This document shows, piece by piece, positions 1 to 9,266 of a stretch of DNA of 64,000 nucleotides. A program made the translations under genes and the position numbers. The notes below the pieces were generated by a model. That model was not told the DNA's origin. It was given only the letters and a program-made list of their open reading frames with translations, and searched no databases. The stretch covers positions 1-64,000 of the forward strand of contig NZ_QUEM01000017.1 in the NCBI RefSeq assembly GCF_003477995.1. The letters are read 5' to 3'. The stretch's first letter is position 1; each line of letters begins with the position of its first letter. This DNA is from Bacteroides sp. OF04-15BH. GTDB taxonomy: Bacteria > Bacteroidota > Bacteroidia > Bacteroidales > Bacteroidaceae.

Positions 1-30
1 TTCCATAAAGGGAAGAAAGGCGCATTGTGC

Positions 31-3000
31 TTAGCCATTGGCCTGGTATCCAATCAGGTTGTCTTCCATGACTACGGCAAAGAGATAAACGTTGGTTTCC
101 TTTTCGTTCAAGGCGAACTTCACCTGACAAGGGATATCCAAACGCTGGGTCTTGGCATCATATTTTGCAGAAATAGTGATGTCTGCGTTGGTTTCGATAT
201 TGAATTCCTGAGCAACTACGTCAGACCACAGAGGATCTGAACCTTCCGGAGCGTTGTACACATAGTCGGTTCCAGAAGTAGTCGTTACTGAAGCCATCGG
301 GTAGTAAACACCTTTTCGGTTGATGTTGGCGCTAGGAGCACCGGCACTACTTCCAAACAGGAATGTTTCATAGGCACCCAGTCCGTTTGCATACGGGTCG
401 CCGGAATAAGTATGGATGGCAATCGGCAATACCAGATTTCCGTATTGTTTTTCCAGACGCTCCAGAGTCAGGTGGCCCAGCGGACAGTTACCGCAACCCA
501 TTCCGGTGAATTCTTCGATCACCACTCGTTTCTCCGGTTTGAAGGCCAGATTGCTGATTTCTGATTTGAATTCAGTCTTTTCTTCGCCGGCTGTTACGCT
601 GATCAGATAGCTGTTCTTGTAACCTACCTTCAGAGGCAGCGGATTGGCAAATTCAAAGTTGTAGACATCACCTACCTCCAGGTTCAGATCTGTTTTCTCA
701 ATCGTTTCGACAACCTGGTTGTCTGCATCCTTCAAAGTGAGGGTGAGGTTTTGTACGGTCTCACCGGCTTTTACCAGAATGCGTCCTTTAATCTTGATGT
801 TTTCTGCGTTGACAACCTGTTCTTCGTTGTCAATTGCAACCAGAAGATTCATGTTGTGAACCACTTTCATGTCATCAACCATCACGACGCTCTGTGCCTG
901 GTTGTTGTTCCAGAAGGCGATATAAACATTCTTTCCGGCAAACTCATCCAGTTTTACGGTGCGGAGAGTCCAGTCGTTTTTCAGTTTGTCTTCGCTGGCT
1001 CCCGGAGTTTCGCGTTCGCAATATACCACCTTACCCTTAGTCTTGAATTCTTCAACGATTTCCGGAGTTAAGGCGTTGATCAGTTCATCTTTTTCCAGAA
1101 CAACGACTCTCAGTGTATCTTTCTTGGCTGCTCTGTAGCTCTGTGCGTTGAAAGTGAGCACACAGTTGTCATCCGGAATAAACAACTGAGAAGTAGACAT
1201 CCAGTCGTCAGCTCTTCCGTTTACATCACTGTAGCTGGAGTTTGAACCGGCGCAGAGGTTGTTTGAGTCATCGTCATCCCAGATCGGCATCCACGGAGTG
1301 TTCTCCTGTTCAAATCCCAGATCTTTCATTTCAGAAGAAGGAGTCAGTTTGTCATTATCCAACAAAAGCATGTCGCCGACACCATTGTCAAAGTTGTTTT
1401 GATAAATCAATGTGTCGTTCACTTCGATGGTACGCTCGTAAGAACCGATGTAAGCCACTGTATCGGCAAGATTTCCGTTGCCTCCGGTGATGTCGGTTAC
1501 TGAACCTGCATTCAGAACTACCTTATAGTTACTTCCTTTATATAAGTATTGGCCCTGAGTTGGATATACGGCAACCTTATTCTCGGAAACTCCGATGGCC
1601 ATGCTGCAAATAGGCTCTTCTCTTCCGTCAATATACAGAGCGGCAGAAGCCGTGTCGGTTGTTGCAACCGGGCAGTCAAAGGTGAAGACAACCGGGTTAG
1701 AACTGTAGTTGATTTGTGACACCTTGGAATTTCTGTTCGGAGAAACGGCGGTAACGCTTACCGGAGTGTTCTCTCTTCCCAGGTAGGAAACTTCAATTGC
1801 ATCATTTGTCTTGCTCTGATCGTCTTTCAAAGAGATGCATCCGGCCGGAATCAGGAGTTTGTAGATTTCTCCGGCGTTCAGAAGGCTGGAGCGGAAAGTA
1901 ATTTCTACATCTTTGGTAGAACCGGTAGCCATGGCAAATTTCAGAATCTTCGGAGTGCTGCCCTTGTCGCTCTTGAATGAGATGTCCGACAGACTGCCGA
2001 TGATCTGCACATCCTTGTCAAAGCTGATGCGGATGCTTTTGATCAGAGAGAAGGTAGAACCGTTGGTCGGAGTTACTGTATAGTTTTTCAGCAGATTGAT
2101 TTTTTCGGTGCTGTTTTCCAAAGCCTCCGGAACATCAACCACATAATTCTTATATAATAACGGGTCGGCCTGTACGGCAATGGTCAGTCCGTCGTCAGAA
2201 ATGGCAATCGGAGTTCCGGTGGTATTATATCCGGTATTTTTGGTGTAGTCCATGCCATAGTGCTGTGACAGAATCTGTGAAAAGTCATACCAGTATCCGT
2301 TTTGGCGGATGCTCCACTCACGGATGGCGTTTCCTGCCGGAGAGGCAGCCAGTACGGTACCGTTATTACTGATGGTATATCCGGCATAGTCGCGGGTATA
2401 GGTCTCGTTGTAGAGTTCGAATTTCTTGGTTGCTATTTCGTATTTGAACGGAAGGCGGAATTCCGAACCGTCCTGAACCATGTAAGCGATACCGGTGACG
2501 TAATTTCCTTTATTGTCCATAAAGGCATCGTCAATAAAGAGCAGTCCCTCTTCTTCCGGAGTCCATTTCCAGTTGGCTTTATCCACGGTGAATCCGATCG
2601 GGTTCCAGTCCTGGGTTTCGCGGTCATATATATAATAGAAGATGTCTACCGGTTGCAGATAGCTGAAAGAGTTACAACCCAGAATGTATCTTCCGTCGGC
2701 AGAAATCTTTTTCAGACGGCTCTGATTGTTGTTGGTGCCGGTCATACCTTTTTCCGGCAGGTTGGGCAAGTCCACCAATACTCCGCCGCCGGCAATATCC
2801 CACATGGCCGGATGTTCGGCGTAAGAATCGTTCAGTGCCGTATTACCGGTGGCAGTACCTACCGCATACTTTCCGTCAGGAGTGATCGAATTGACACATC
2901 CGTTGCTCCAGTTGGCAGGGGTAGGGAGTCCGGCCCATGCTTTCTTGCTGGCCATGTAGATGGCAGGGCGTCCTCCCTGACTTCCGACAACAATGCTTCC

Positions 3001-3303
3001 GTCGTCAGTAACATCCATGGTCTGGAACCAGTTGATGACACTTGCATCTTCTTTGTTGAAAAGGTCCGTTGTTGTGTTTGTGCTTAAGTCGATCAATTTC
3101 GGATAGGCTCTTTTGGAGTCGTCTTCAGGGCTTTTCGCATCTGCTACAGCCCATTTACCATTGTCCGACATGTTTTGGATCATTGCTCCATCTTCATAAG
3201 AAAACAGATGGAACGTGGGTTTCTCAGTGTTTTGTGCTCCTCCATTTATTGTCCCTGTGAAAAGACAAAATAATAGAAGCGGTCTTAAAAATACCTTTTT
3301 CAT
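31..3303 (-). CDS. Large multidomain Omp28-type surface protein, C-terminus probably truncated
   Basis: 1090-residue exported protein with signal peptide (MKKVFLRPLLLFCLF... ending GGAQ). Residues about 30-400 look like a beta-propeller of HAF-like repeats (DGKYAVGTATGN, DGRYILGCNSF, SNNGTVLAASPAG). Residues about 410-640 hold two Ig-like (Big_5-type) domains, about 645-835 a choice-of-anchor/MAM-like domain, then an Ig-like linker. From about 925 there is an Omp28 thioredoxin-like domain with a CxxC pair (C937, C940 in GMGCGNCP). The frame stops at VMEDNLIGYQANG, about where the Omp28 lipoprotein at 5634 still has some 80 residues to go, so the end looks premature. A shifted frame stays open to the left edge. 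Divergent from the tlpA-like operon. The domain calls are by pattern only; the exact role is unknown, probably a cell-surface protein. Confidence 0.8.
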   Translation of the reverse strand: MKKVFLRPLLLFCLFTGTINGGAQNTEKPTFHLFSYEDGAMIQNMSDNGKWAVADAKSPEDDSKRAYPKLIDLSTNTTTDLFNKEDASVINWFQTMDVTDDGSIVVGSQGGRPAIYMASKKAWAGLPTPANWSNGCVNSITPDGKYAVGTATGNTALNDSYAEHPAMWDIAGGGVLVDLPNLPEKGMTGTNNNQSRLKKISADGRYILGCNSFSYLQPVDIFYYIYDRETQDWNPIGFTVDKANWKWTPEEEGLLFIDDAFMDNKGNYVTGIAYMVQDGSEFRLPFKYEIATKKFELYNETYTRDYAGYTISNNGTVLAASPAGNAIREWSIRQNGYWYDFSQILSQHYGMDYTKNTGYNTTGTPIAISDDGLTIAVQADPLLYKNYVVDVPEALENSTEKINLLKNYTVTPTNGSTFSLIKSIRISFDKDVQIIGSLSDISFKSDKGSTPKILKFAMATGSTKDVEITFRSSLLNAGEIYKLLIPAGCISLKDDQSKTNDAIEVSYLGRENTPVSVTAVSPNRNSKVSQINYSSNPVVFTFDCPVATTDTASAALYIDGREEPICSMAIGVSENKVAVYPTQGQYLYKGSNYKVVLNAGSVTDITGGNGNLADTVAYIGSYERTIEVNDTLIYQNNFDNGVGDMLLLDNDKLTPSSEMKDLGFEQENTPWMPIWDDDDSNNLCAGSNSSYSDVNGRADDWMSTSQLFIPDDNCVLTFNAQSYRAAKKDTLRVVVLEKDELINALTPEIVEEFKTKGKVVYCERETPGASEDKLKNDWTLRTVKLDEFAGKNVYIAFWNNNQAQSVVMVDDMKVVHNMNLLVAIDNEEQVVNAENIKIKGRILVKAGETVQNLTLTLKDADNQVVETIEKTDLNLEVGDVYNFEFANPLPLKVGYKNSYLISVTAGEEKTEFKSEISNLAFKPEKRVVIEEFTGMGCGNCPLGHLTLERLEKQYGNLVLPIAIHTYSGDPYANGLGAYETFLFGSSAGAPSANINRKGVYYPMASVTTTSGTDYVYNAPEGSDPLWSDVVAQEFNIETNADITISAKYDAKTQRLDIPCQVKFALNEKETNVYLFAVVMEDNLIGYQANG

Positions 3304-3342
3304 AATCGCATTATTTTTAATGGTCGTTTCGTTTTTCGGCTA

Positions 3343-3350
3343 CAAAAATA
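3343..3350 (-). promoter_or_regulatory. Bacteroidota -7 box for the Omp28 surface protein
   Basis: Read on the minus strand the site is TATTTTTG, matching TAnnTTTG, 40 bases before the start codon at 3303. No convincing -33 TTTG at ideal spacing. Confidence 0.5.
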
Positions 3351-3426
3351 CAACAAAATTTCATGTTTGATTAAACAAAATAAGAAAAAACTATTATTTT
3401 TGTGCGTGTTTTCAATAAAATAATGC

Positions 3427-3434
3427 TACTTTTG
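3427..3434 (+). promoter_or_regulatory. -7 box for the tlpA/DUF6029/Omp28 operon
   Basis: TACTTTTG matches TAnnTTTG, 32 bases before the ATG at 3467. A TTTG lies 24 bases upstream (3399-3402), slightly long for a -33 element. A second match, TATTTTTG, sits at 3395-3402. Confidence 0.55.
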
Positions 3435-3466
3435 CGTCGTAAAAGAATAAAAATGTCAAATACAAA

Positions 3467-3958
3467 ATGAAAATGCGTAGAATTTTAAGTTTTGCTTTCG
3501 CAGCAATTTTAGGCTTGTCTGCGTATGCGCAGTTGCCTTCTGTTAAGTTAAAAGATTTGAAAGGTAAGGTGGTCGACACATCTTTGTTAAAGAACGATGG
3601 AAAACCTTTTATCATTAGCTTTTTTGCCACCTGGTGCAAGCCTTGCAATCGTGAGTTGAGTGCTATCAATGAGCAGTATGTTGACTGGCAGGAGGAGACG
3701 GGAGTAAAATTGGTGGCCGTATCGATCGATCAGGCTCAGAATATTAATAAGGTGAAGCCTTTAGTCGATGGCGAGGGATGGCCTTATGAAGTGCTGTTGG
3801 ACCCGAACAGTGAATTCCGCCGTGCCATGGGCGTGCAGATGATCCCGCATGTGTTTGTTATTGACGGAAACGGTAAGATTGCTTTTTCACACAGCGGTTA
3901 CACGGATGGTGCTGAGGCTGAATTGATCGAGAAAGTTCGTGAACTTGTAAAGAAATAA
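3467..3958 (+). CDS. TlpA-like thiol-disulfide oxidoreductase
   Basis: 163 residues with a cleavable signal peptide ending SAYAQ (mature start near Gln22), so periplasmic. A single thioredoxin/AhpC-TSA-like domain carries the active site FFATWCKPC (C57, C60) and the cis-Pro loop MIPHVFV. TlpA/ResA-type proteins reduce or isomerise disulfides in exported proteins. It heads an operon (19 bases to the next gene) whose other products include a CxxC Omp28 lipoprotein and secreted proteins, so a redox partner role toward those is a reasonable inference. The start is supported by the -7 box 32 bases upstream and by the signal peptide. Confidence 0.9.
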   Translation: MKMRRILSFAFAAILGLSAYAQLPSVKLKDLKGKVVDTSLLKNDGKPFIISFFATWCKPCNRELSAINEQYVDWQEETGVKLVAVSIDQAQNINKVKPLVDGEGWPYEVLLDPNSEFRRAMGVQMIPHVFVIDGNGKIAFSHSGYTDGAEAELIEKVRELVKK

Positions 3959-3977
3959 TTTCTAAAATTTTGGGAGA

Positions 3978-5630
3978 ATGAGATTGTTGAATGCTACTGT
4001 GCTGCTCTTGCTTTTGGGAGGTGTACAAACGCTTTCTGCTCAGGAAGATTCCAAGGTCGTGCTTCATGGAAGTGTGCAGAGTGATGTGCTCTTTCCGGAG
4101 AATGATACCGAAATCGGTACACAAGCCCACAATGAGTGGGGACTTACCAATACGTATGCCGATTTGAACCTGATGAGCAAATACGTGGATGCCGGTGCCC
4201 GACTGGAGTTTATGCAATGGCCTTTGGATGGTTTTGAGCCGGACTTTAAGGGATGGGGCGTTCCATACTTCTATGTGAAAGGCAAGTTTAAAGGAGGCGA
4301 TGTAACCTTAGGCGATTTCTATGATCAGTTTGGAAGTGGTTTTATCTTCCGTACTTATGAAGAACGGAGTCTGGGTATTGACAATTCTTTGCGAGGTATC
4401 CGTCTGAACTACGGGGGGATCAAGGGCTTGCAGTTCAAACTTCTGGGCGGATTGCAGCGTGGATACTGGTCCTGGAGCAAGGATTCCTACGTGGGAGGTA
4501 CTGACTTGGAAATCAATATGGACCAATACTGCAAGGCTTTGCAGGAAAAGAATATCACCTGGATGCTCGGCGGATCGTATGTCTTGAAGTATGAACGTGA
4601 TGAGGATATTGTTTTGCCGGGTACGGTTTACCGTCTGGCCCTTCCGCTCACGGTGCATGCGCTCGATGTCCGTTCACGTTTTCAGTTGGGCGATTACAGC
4701 CTGTTGGCGGAGTATGCCTGGAAGACACAGGATCCGAGTCAGGACAACGGATACATCTATCACCGCGGTAATGCCGTGATGCTTTCCGGTTCGTATTCCA
4801 AGAGAGGACTGAGCATTCTGGCTCAGGCCAAGCGCAGCGATAACATGGCATTCCGCAGTCAGCGAACCAAGCAGGGAACTTCTCTGTTCATCAACAATAT
4901 GCCGGCTTTTGCCTATCAGCACACCTATGCGCTGCCGGCCCTTTATCCGTATGCCACCCAGGCAGCCGGAGGCGAATGGGCTTTTCAGGGCGAAGTCAGC
5001 TATTTGTTTAAGCGCAATACGGCTTTGGGAGGCAAATACGGAACCAAAGTCAAGGTGAACTTCAGCCATGTGCGCGGTCTGGACAAGCAACCCGTGGACC
5101 AGTACGAAGGTTCTTATTACGGAACAGACGGATATACGTCCAAGTTCTTCAAGATGGGTGACAAGTACTATCAGGACATCAATGTCCAGTTGGAGAAGAA
5201 ATTTACGAAATCCTTCAAACTGAACCTGATGTATATGAACCAGTATTACAATCAGGCTGTTATCGAAAAACACGGTTCGTCCATCAAGTCCAACATTGCG
5301 GTAGTCGAAGGAAAGTATCAGTTTAATAATAAACTGACTCTCCGTGGTGAATACCAGTATCTGGCCACGAAAGATGACGAAGGCGACTGGATGTATGGAT
5401 TGCTGGAGCTGTCCGTGCAGCCTCATTGGATGTTCACCGTCAGTGACATGTGGAATAATGGAGAAACCAACTTACATTATTATATGGGTTCGGTAACCTT
5501 TAATTACAATGCGCATCGTTTGATGTTGGGTTACGGACGTACGCGTGCCGGCTTTAACTGTTCCGGAGGAGTATGCCGTTATGTTCCGGCCAGCAGAGGA
5601 GTGCAGTTATCCTATAATTTCAACTTTTAA
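3978..5630 (+). CDS. DUF6029-like outer-membrane beta-barrel protein
   Basis: 550 residues, signal peptide ending LSAQ. The body is rich in alternating aromatic/polar strands typical of a barrel and the last residues are QLSYNFNF, with the C-terminal Phe common in outer-membrane barrels. The segments FKGWGVPYFYVKG and LGDFYDQFGSGFIFRTYEER match what I know of the Bacteroidota DUF6029 family, whose biochemical role is not established. Lies 19 bases after the thioredoxin gene and 3 bases before the Omp28 lipoprotein gene, so certainly co-transcribed. Could be a channel, or an assembly platform for the surface proteins encoded next to it; the sequence does not decide. Confidence 0.8.
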   Translation: MRLLNATVLLLLLGGVQTLSAQEDSKVVLHGSVQSDVLFPENDTEIGTQAHNEWGLTNTYADLNLMSKYVDAGARLEFMQWPLDGFEPDFKGWGVPYFYVKGKFKGGDVTLGDFYDQFGSGFIFRTYEERSLGIDNSLRGIRLNYGGIKGLQFKLLGGLQRGYWSWSKDSYVGGTDLEINMDQYCKALQEKNITWMLGGSYVLKYERDEDIVLPGTVYRLALPLTVHALDVRSRFQLGDYSLLAEYAWKTQDPSQDNGYIYHRGNAVMLSGSYSKRGLSILAQAKRSDNMAFRSQRTKQGTSLFINNMPAFAYQHTYALPALYPYATQAAGGEWAFQGEVSYLFKRNTALGGKYGTKVKVNFSHVRGLDKQPVDQYEGSYYGTDGYTSKFFKMGDKYYQDINVQLEKKFTKSFKLNLMYMNQYYNQAVIEKHGSSIKSNIAVVEGKYQFNNKLTLRGEYQYLATKDDEGDWMYGLLELSVQPHWMFTVSDMWNNGETNLHYYMGSVTFNYNAHRLMLGYGRTRAGFNCSGGVCRYVPASRGVQLSYNFNF

Positions 5631-5633
5631 GAT

Positions 5634-6425
5634 ATGAGAACTCGGATATATTCTATAGCGGCCATTCTGTTGGCTGCATCTTCTTTCTTGTCATCCTGTG
5701 ATGAAAAAGAGCAGGACCAGCGTTATGAGGAGATGACCGAGATTACTCCCCAGCGGAATGTGTTGCTCGAAGAATTTACCGGTCAGATGTGCCCGAACTG
5801 TCCGAAGGCGCATCAGGCAGTTGCCGGATTCAAGCAGCAGTATGGTGAACACTTGATTGCGGTCAGCATCCACGCCGGACGATTTGCTGTGGAAAATGAA
5901 GACTATCCACAATTGGCATTGTTGCGTCCTGAGGGAAATACCTATGCGGACAAGTGGGGCATATCAGCTTATCCTTCCGGAGTGATTAACCGTCGTCAGG
6001 GACCTCTGTCGGTAGATGACTGGGTGAATCCGTTGCGCGCCGAGCTTCTGCGCACCACTCCTTTGCAGATAACTGCCCAGGCCCAATATGATGAGGCTAG
6101 CGGAAAAGTGCAGATAACGGTAGACATGGAATCTTCTGTAGCCCTTTCCGGTAAATTGCAGATATGGGTTACCGAGAGCAATATCGTAGCTTCTCAGCAG
6201 GACGGCACGGTGCTGCTTCCTGAATATACGCACAACCATGTATTTCAGGCTTGCGTAAACGGAACATGGGGAGAAGATGTGGAAATGACTTCTTCCGTAC
6301 CGCTTCAAAAAAAGTACGAGATAGCCAAGAAAGATTATTGGAAGCGTGAGAACCTGTCAGTTGTAGCCTTTGTGTATCATGAAACAGAGGGTGTGATTCA
6401 TGTAACGGAATGCCCGGTTATTTGA
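5634..6425 (+). CDS. Omp28-related lipoprotein with thioredoxin-like CxxC
   Basis: 263 residues. Lipoprotein signal with lipobox FLSSC (Cys22) followed by an acidic DEKEQDQ stretch, a Bacteroidota surface-export-like signal. The Omp28 domain starts near residue 41 with VLLEEFTGQMCPNCPKAH (C53, C56), then a thioredoxin-like fold and a C-terminal beta domain containing YTHNHVFQA. Omp28 of Porphyromonas is a surface-exposed adhesin-like protein; the CxxC suggests thiol chemistry, unproven. Spaced 3 bases from the upstream barrel gene. It is the intact short paralogue of the C-terminal domain of the 31-3303 protein and serves as a ruler for that protein's truncation. Confidence 0.85.
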   Translation: MRTRIYSIAAILLAASSFLSSCDEKEQDQRYEEMTEITPQRNVLLEEFTGQMCPNCPKAHQAVAGFKQQYGEHLIAVSIHAGRFAVENEDYPQLALLRPEGNTYADKWGISAYPSGVINRRQGPLSVDDWVNPLRAELLRTTPLQITAQAQYDEASGKVQITVDMESSVALSGKLQIWVTESNIVASQQDGTVLLPEYTHNHVFQACVNGTWGEDVEMTSSVPLQKKYEIAKKDYWKRENLSVVAFVYHETEGVIHVTECPVI

Positions 6426-6451
6426 TTATAAAACGAATAAATACTTTTGTT

Positions 6452-7177
6452 ATGAAAAAAATCTTTACTTCAATTTTATTTGCTTGTTGCAGCCTGATTT
6501 CTATGGCACAGCAGCTGAGTTTTGTGGCGGATGGAAAAACTTTGGAGAGCGGCTCCAAATACATTTCCGATAAAGTAGAAATAAGTCCTCTTCCTCCATT
6601 GGGCACCAAATACCTTTTTGATTCAGGAGTATCCTTGAAGGCCGAGAAAGAGGGTAATGTGATTGTTTCTTTGGAGTCAAAGGCTGGTGACATTGAGTTT
6701 TGCTCTTTGGATGGAAGCTGTATCAATGTAGCTCCAGGTGAAACCAAAGAAAAGAAAGGCGCAGTAAAGGCTGCATCAGAGCAGGATTTGCTCATTCATT
6801 ACAATACAGGTTTTATTCCGGAAGAGAATCCGGTAAGAACAGCCGAGGTTGTCATTACCGCCTGGTATGAGGATGCTCCCGAAGAAAAGATTTCCTTGAA
6901 TATCGTGATGAGCAACGATCCGCAGGTAACAGCCATTGAGGCCGTTGAGACTGCTTCTGCACATATTACCTTTGCCGACGGAAGTCTGGTCTATCAGTTT
7001 GCCAAAGCTGGCCAGCACACTCTTTCCGTGTACTCCCTGTCTGGTGAAAAGGTCATGCAGCAAGTCCTCGAAGGAGAGAGCGGAAAGATTTTCTTGCCTT
7101 TGCATCAGGGAGTTTATGTTTACACTGTAAACGACGGTACTGCCTGCCCGGCCAAGGGAAAGATTTTGGTAAAATAA
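6452..7177 (+). CDS. Secreted protein with T9SS type A sorting tail
   Basis: 241 residues from the ATG at 6452, chosen because it opens a clean signal peptide (MKKIFTSILFACCSL ending SMAQ); the longer frame from 6410 overlaps the previous gene and has no signal. Middle part is beta-rich with a Cys pair (FCSLDGSC) and resembles immunoglobulin-like secreted proteins. The last 75 residues have the pattern of a T9SS/Por sorting domain: LSVYSLSGEKV, then LHQGVYVYTV and the end GKILVK. Fourth gene of the operon. Function of the body not recognised. Confidence 0.75.
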   Translation: MKKIFTSILFACCSLISMAQQLSFVADGKTLESGSKYISDKVEISPLPPLGTKYLFDSGVSLKAEKEGNVIVSLESKAGDIEFCSLDGSCINVAPGETKEKKGAVKAASEQDLLIHYNTGFIPEENPVRTAEVVITAWYEDAPEEKISLNIVMSNDPQVTAIEAVETASAHITFADGSLVYQFAKAGQHTLSVYSLSGEKVMQQVLEGESGKIFLPLHQGVYVYTVNDGTACPAKGKILVK

Positions 7178-7207
7178 TACTCAGATAAACTTTAAAACAG
7201 AATCAAT

Positions 7208-9007
7208 ATGAAGAACATATTCAGAAAAGGAATGCTGTTTTCAGCCATGCTGCTTTCTTCTACATTAGCTTTTTCTCAGGTAAAGACAGCAGGACTGCAG
7301 TTGAAGGATGTAAAGGATGCCAGTCTGCGCAAGAATACTTCAATGCCTCTGAAGCAGATTCCTGTCGCCGCTTATAAGAATGCAGCTTCAGTTCAGGCAC
7401 GTGTTTCTTCAGTAGCCAAGGCTTCTGCGAAACCCGGAACATATTACACCGTGAATAATGGTGTCTATCATCTGGTTCCTGATTTTTTGTTGGGACAGGA
7501 CAATAACGGAGCCAATCTGTATGCCAATTGTGGCGTTTTGGGGTATATCGACCGCAATATGGTCTTTAAGAACAAGACTCCTTTGTGTGACGAATTTACC
7601 TGGACACTGTTCGGTCAGGAGGTGAAGGAAGACTCTATTGTTATTCATCCGTTCTTTGCATCCGATGGTCTGTCTATAGAAACACCGGTGCTTCAGTCTA
7701 CTCTGTCCGGTGTGGATTCCGTATATCAGATGGGTACTTGCAAGGATGCCAACGGAGCTTTGCGTAAAGGTATGGTTGCTCTGAACGGTGGAGCATTCGT
7801 ATATAATGTCGATGTAGACGCACAGCCGTTTATGAATACCTTCTATGGTACTACCAGCGCAGATGATCCCTGGAACAATATTCTTTTTGGAAATGACACC
7901 GAGTACAAGCCTCTGTACATGGAGTTCTTCGAAGAGCCAGCCGGTGGTCCGGTCTTTTTGAATGCCACTCATTTCTATGTAGCTTCTCCTCTGACAGAGG
8001 ACCTGAAAGGAAAGACCTTCACGGTAGCCTGGTGGGAGATGAATCTGGAAAAGGGCGAATGGGAAGTGCGTAAGGAACTTTCTGTAAAGGCTGACAGCTA
8101 TGTGGAGTATCAGAGCCTGAACATTCGTCTGTGGGACCTGATGGCTTTGGATGAGGATTTGGACGTCATGGTAAAAAACAGCTTTGCTGTAGTGGTCAAT
8201 GGTCCTCAGGACGGTTCAAAATGGGCGATGATCCATCAGCTCGACCGTATGGATTTCCCCGATAAGGAGCGCAATACAGCCTTCTTTATCCCTACTGAAG
8301 GAACCAATAAGGGACAGCTTTGCCAGTATCAGATTGGTTATGTAGATAACGGACAGGTAGTTACCGAGTTTTACAATACTTCATTGGATATCCACCAGTA
8401 TATCCTGACTCCGTTCATCCTTTTGTGTAAGGATGATGCCAACATGACCATTTACGATGTGAATGAACTGGATTTGGACATCAACGGTGAGGAGCGTAAG
8501 TTTGTTCTGTCAGACTGGTATGGTGGTCCGAGCGCCAATGTGAAGATCACAGCCACTGTAGAGCAGGGCGACGAGAACTGGCTGACCGTAACACAGCCTG
8601 AGGCTTCCTTGGATGGTTATACCTTTAACTTCACGGTTAAGGCCGAAAGCAAGGATTTCCTGGTTGAAGGACGCAAGGCAGTGGTTACATTGACAGACAG
8701 CAAAGGTTTCTCACGCGACATCATCTTCTATCAGGGCGATCGCAATGCTGCCGACAATCCAATGTCTGTAGAGGGTATCGAGTCTGACCAGACTTTGAGC
8801 GTGGTTTCAGAAGGCAATTCTTATCAGGTTACCTGTCCGGCTGGAAGCAAATCTCTGAAAGTCTTCACCGTAAGCGGATTGCAGGTTGCCGAATATCCGG
8901 TTTCTGCCGAGGGAACGGTTGAGGTTTCCAAAGCATCTTTGGCAAAGGGAATCTATCTGTTCCAGGTTTCCGGAAAATCTACACAGACCATCAAGGTGCT
9001 TCACTAA
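7208..9007 (+). CDS. Large secreted protein with BACON-like domain and T9SS tail
   Basis: 599 residues, signal peptide ending LAFSQ. The central region is not recognised; around residues 435-520 there is a BACON-like all-beta domain (NWLTVTQPEASLDGY, then AVVTLTDSKG and DIIFYQGDR). Residues about 530-599 form a T9SS type A sorting domain (SLKVFTVSGLQVAEY, SLAKGIYLFQVSG, end TIKVLH). Last gene of the operon starting at 3467; a strong terminator follows 30 bases after the stop. Probably released to, or anchored on, the cell surface. No catalytic motif seen. Confidence 0.75.
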   Translation: MKNIFRKGMLFSAMLLSSTLAFSQVKTAGLQLKDVKDASLRKNTSMPLKQIPVAAYKNAASVQARVSSVAKASAKPGTYYTVNNGVYHLVPDFLLGQDNNGANLYANCGVLGYIDRNMVFKNKTPLCDEFTWTLFGQEVKEDSIVIHPFFASDGLSIETPVLQSTLSGVDSVYQMGTCKDANGALRKGMVALNGGAFVYNVDVDAQPFMNTFYGTTSADDPWNNILFGNDTEYKPLYMEFFEEPAGGPVFLNATHFYVASPLTEDLKGKTFTVAWWEMNLEKGEWEVRKELSVKADSYVEYQSLNIRLWDLMALDEDLDVMVKNSFAVVVNGPQDGSKWAMIHQLDRMDFPDKERNTAFFIPTEGTNKGQLCQYQIGYVDNGQVVTEFYNTSLDIHQYILTPFILLCKDDANMTIYDVNELDLDINGEERKFVLSDWYGGPSANVKITATVEQGDENWLTVTQPEASLDGYTFNFTVKAESKDFLVEGRKAVVTLTDSKGFSRDIIFYQGDRNAADNPMSVEGIESDQTLSVVSEGNSYQVTCPAGSKSLKVFTVSGLQVAEYPVSAEGTVEVSKASLAKGIYLFQVSGKSTQTIKVLH

Positions 9008-9036
9008 TCATTGCATCAAGAGTTTATTCATAGAAA

Positions 9037-9070
9037 GAGAGACGGATGAATGTTCGTCTCTCTTTTTTTT
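9037..9070 (+). terminator. Intrinsic terminator of the 3467-9007 operon
   Basis: Eight-base arms GAGAGACG (9037-9044) and CGTCTCTC (9055-9062) with a 10-base loop, then a run of eight T. Confidence 0.85.
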
Positions 9071-9095
9071 GTTCCGTACGAGGTGTTCTCTGAAA

Positions 9096-9159
9096 ATTAT
9101 CTTGCCGATGGTAATAAATTACTGTCTCGTTGATAATTGATTATCATCGGCAAGATAAT
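9096..9159. repeat. 15-bp perfect inverted repeat with an inner palindrome
   Basis: ATTATCTTGCCGATG at 9096-9110 and its exact complement CATCGGCAAGATAAT at 9145-9159. Inside lies a second palindrome, TGATAAT-TG-ATTATCA, at 9131-9146. A weaker hairpin (CGTTTTT ... AAAAACG) follows at about 9175-9206. All sit between the operon terminator and the -7 box of the propeller gene at 9267, so an operator or a structured RNA element is possible; no coding potential is evident. Confidence 0.7.
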
Positions 9160-9242
9160 ATCAGAAAGTGATATCGTTTTTATCGATGAATCATATCGAA
9201 AAAACGCTTTTTCCCGATAAGGAAACTTCGAGCAAGAGCTTT

Positions 9243-9250
9243 TACCTTTG
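9243..9250 (+). promoter_or_regulatory. -7 box for the beta-propeller gene
   Basis: TACCTTTG, 16 bases before the ATG at 9267. It rules out the longer frame starting at 9168, which would begin upstream of the promoter. Confidence 0.6.
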
Positions 9251-9266
9251 CAAAAAACAAAGAAAG

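Noticed and set aside
2302..3087. Long plus-strand open frame (261 codons) opposite the Omp28 surface gene
   Set aside because: It lies entirely antisense to a well-supported gene with signal peptide and domains; no family resemblance and no promoter.
4674..5426. 250-codon minus-strand frame opposite the DUF6029 gene
   Set aside because: Shadow of the barrel gene; composition follows the complementary codons and no motif is present.
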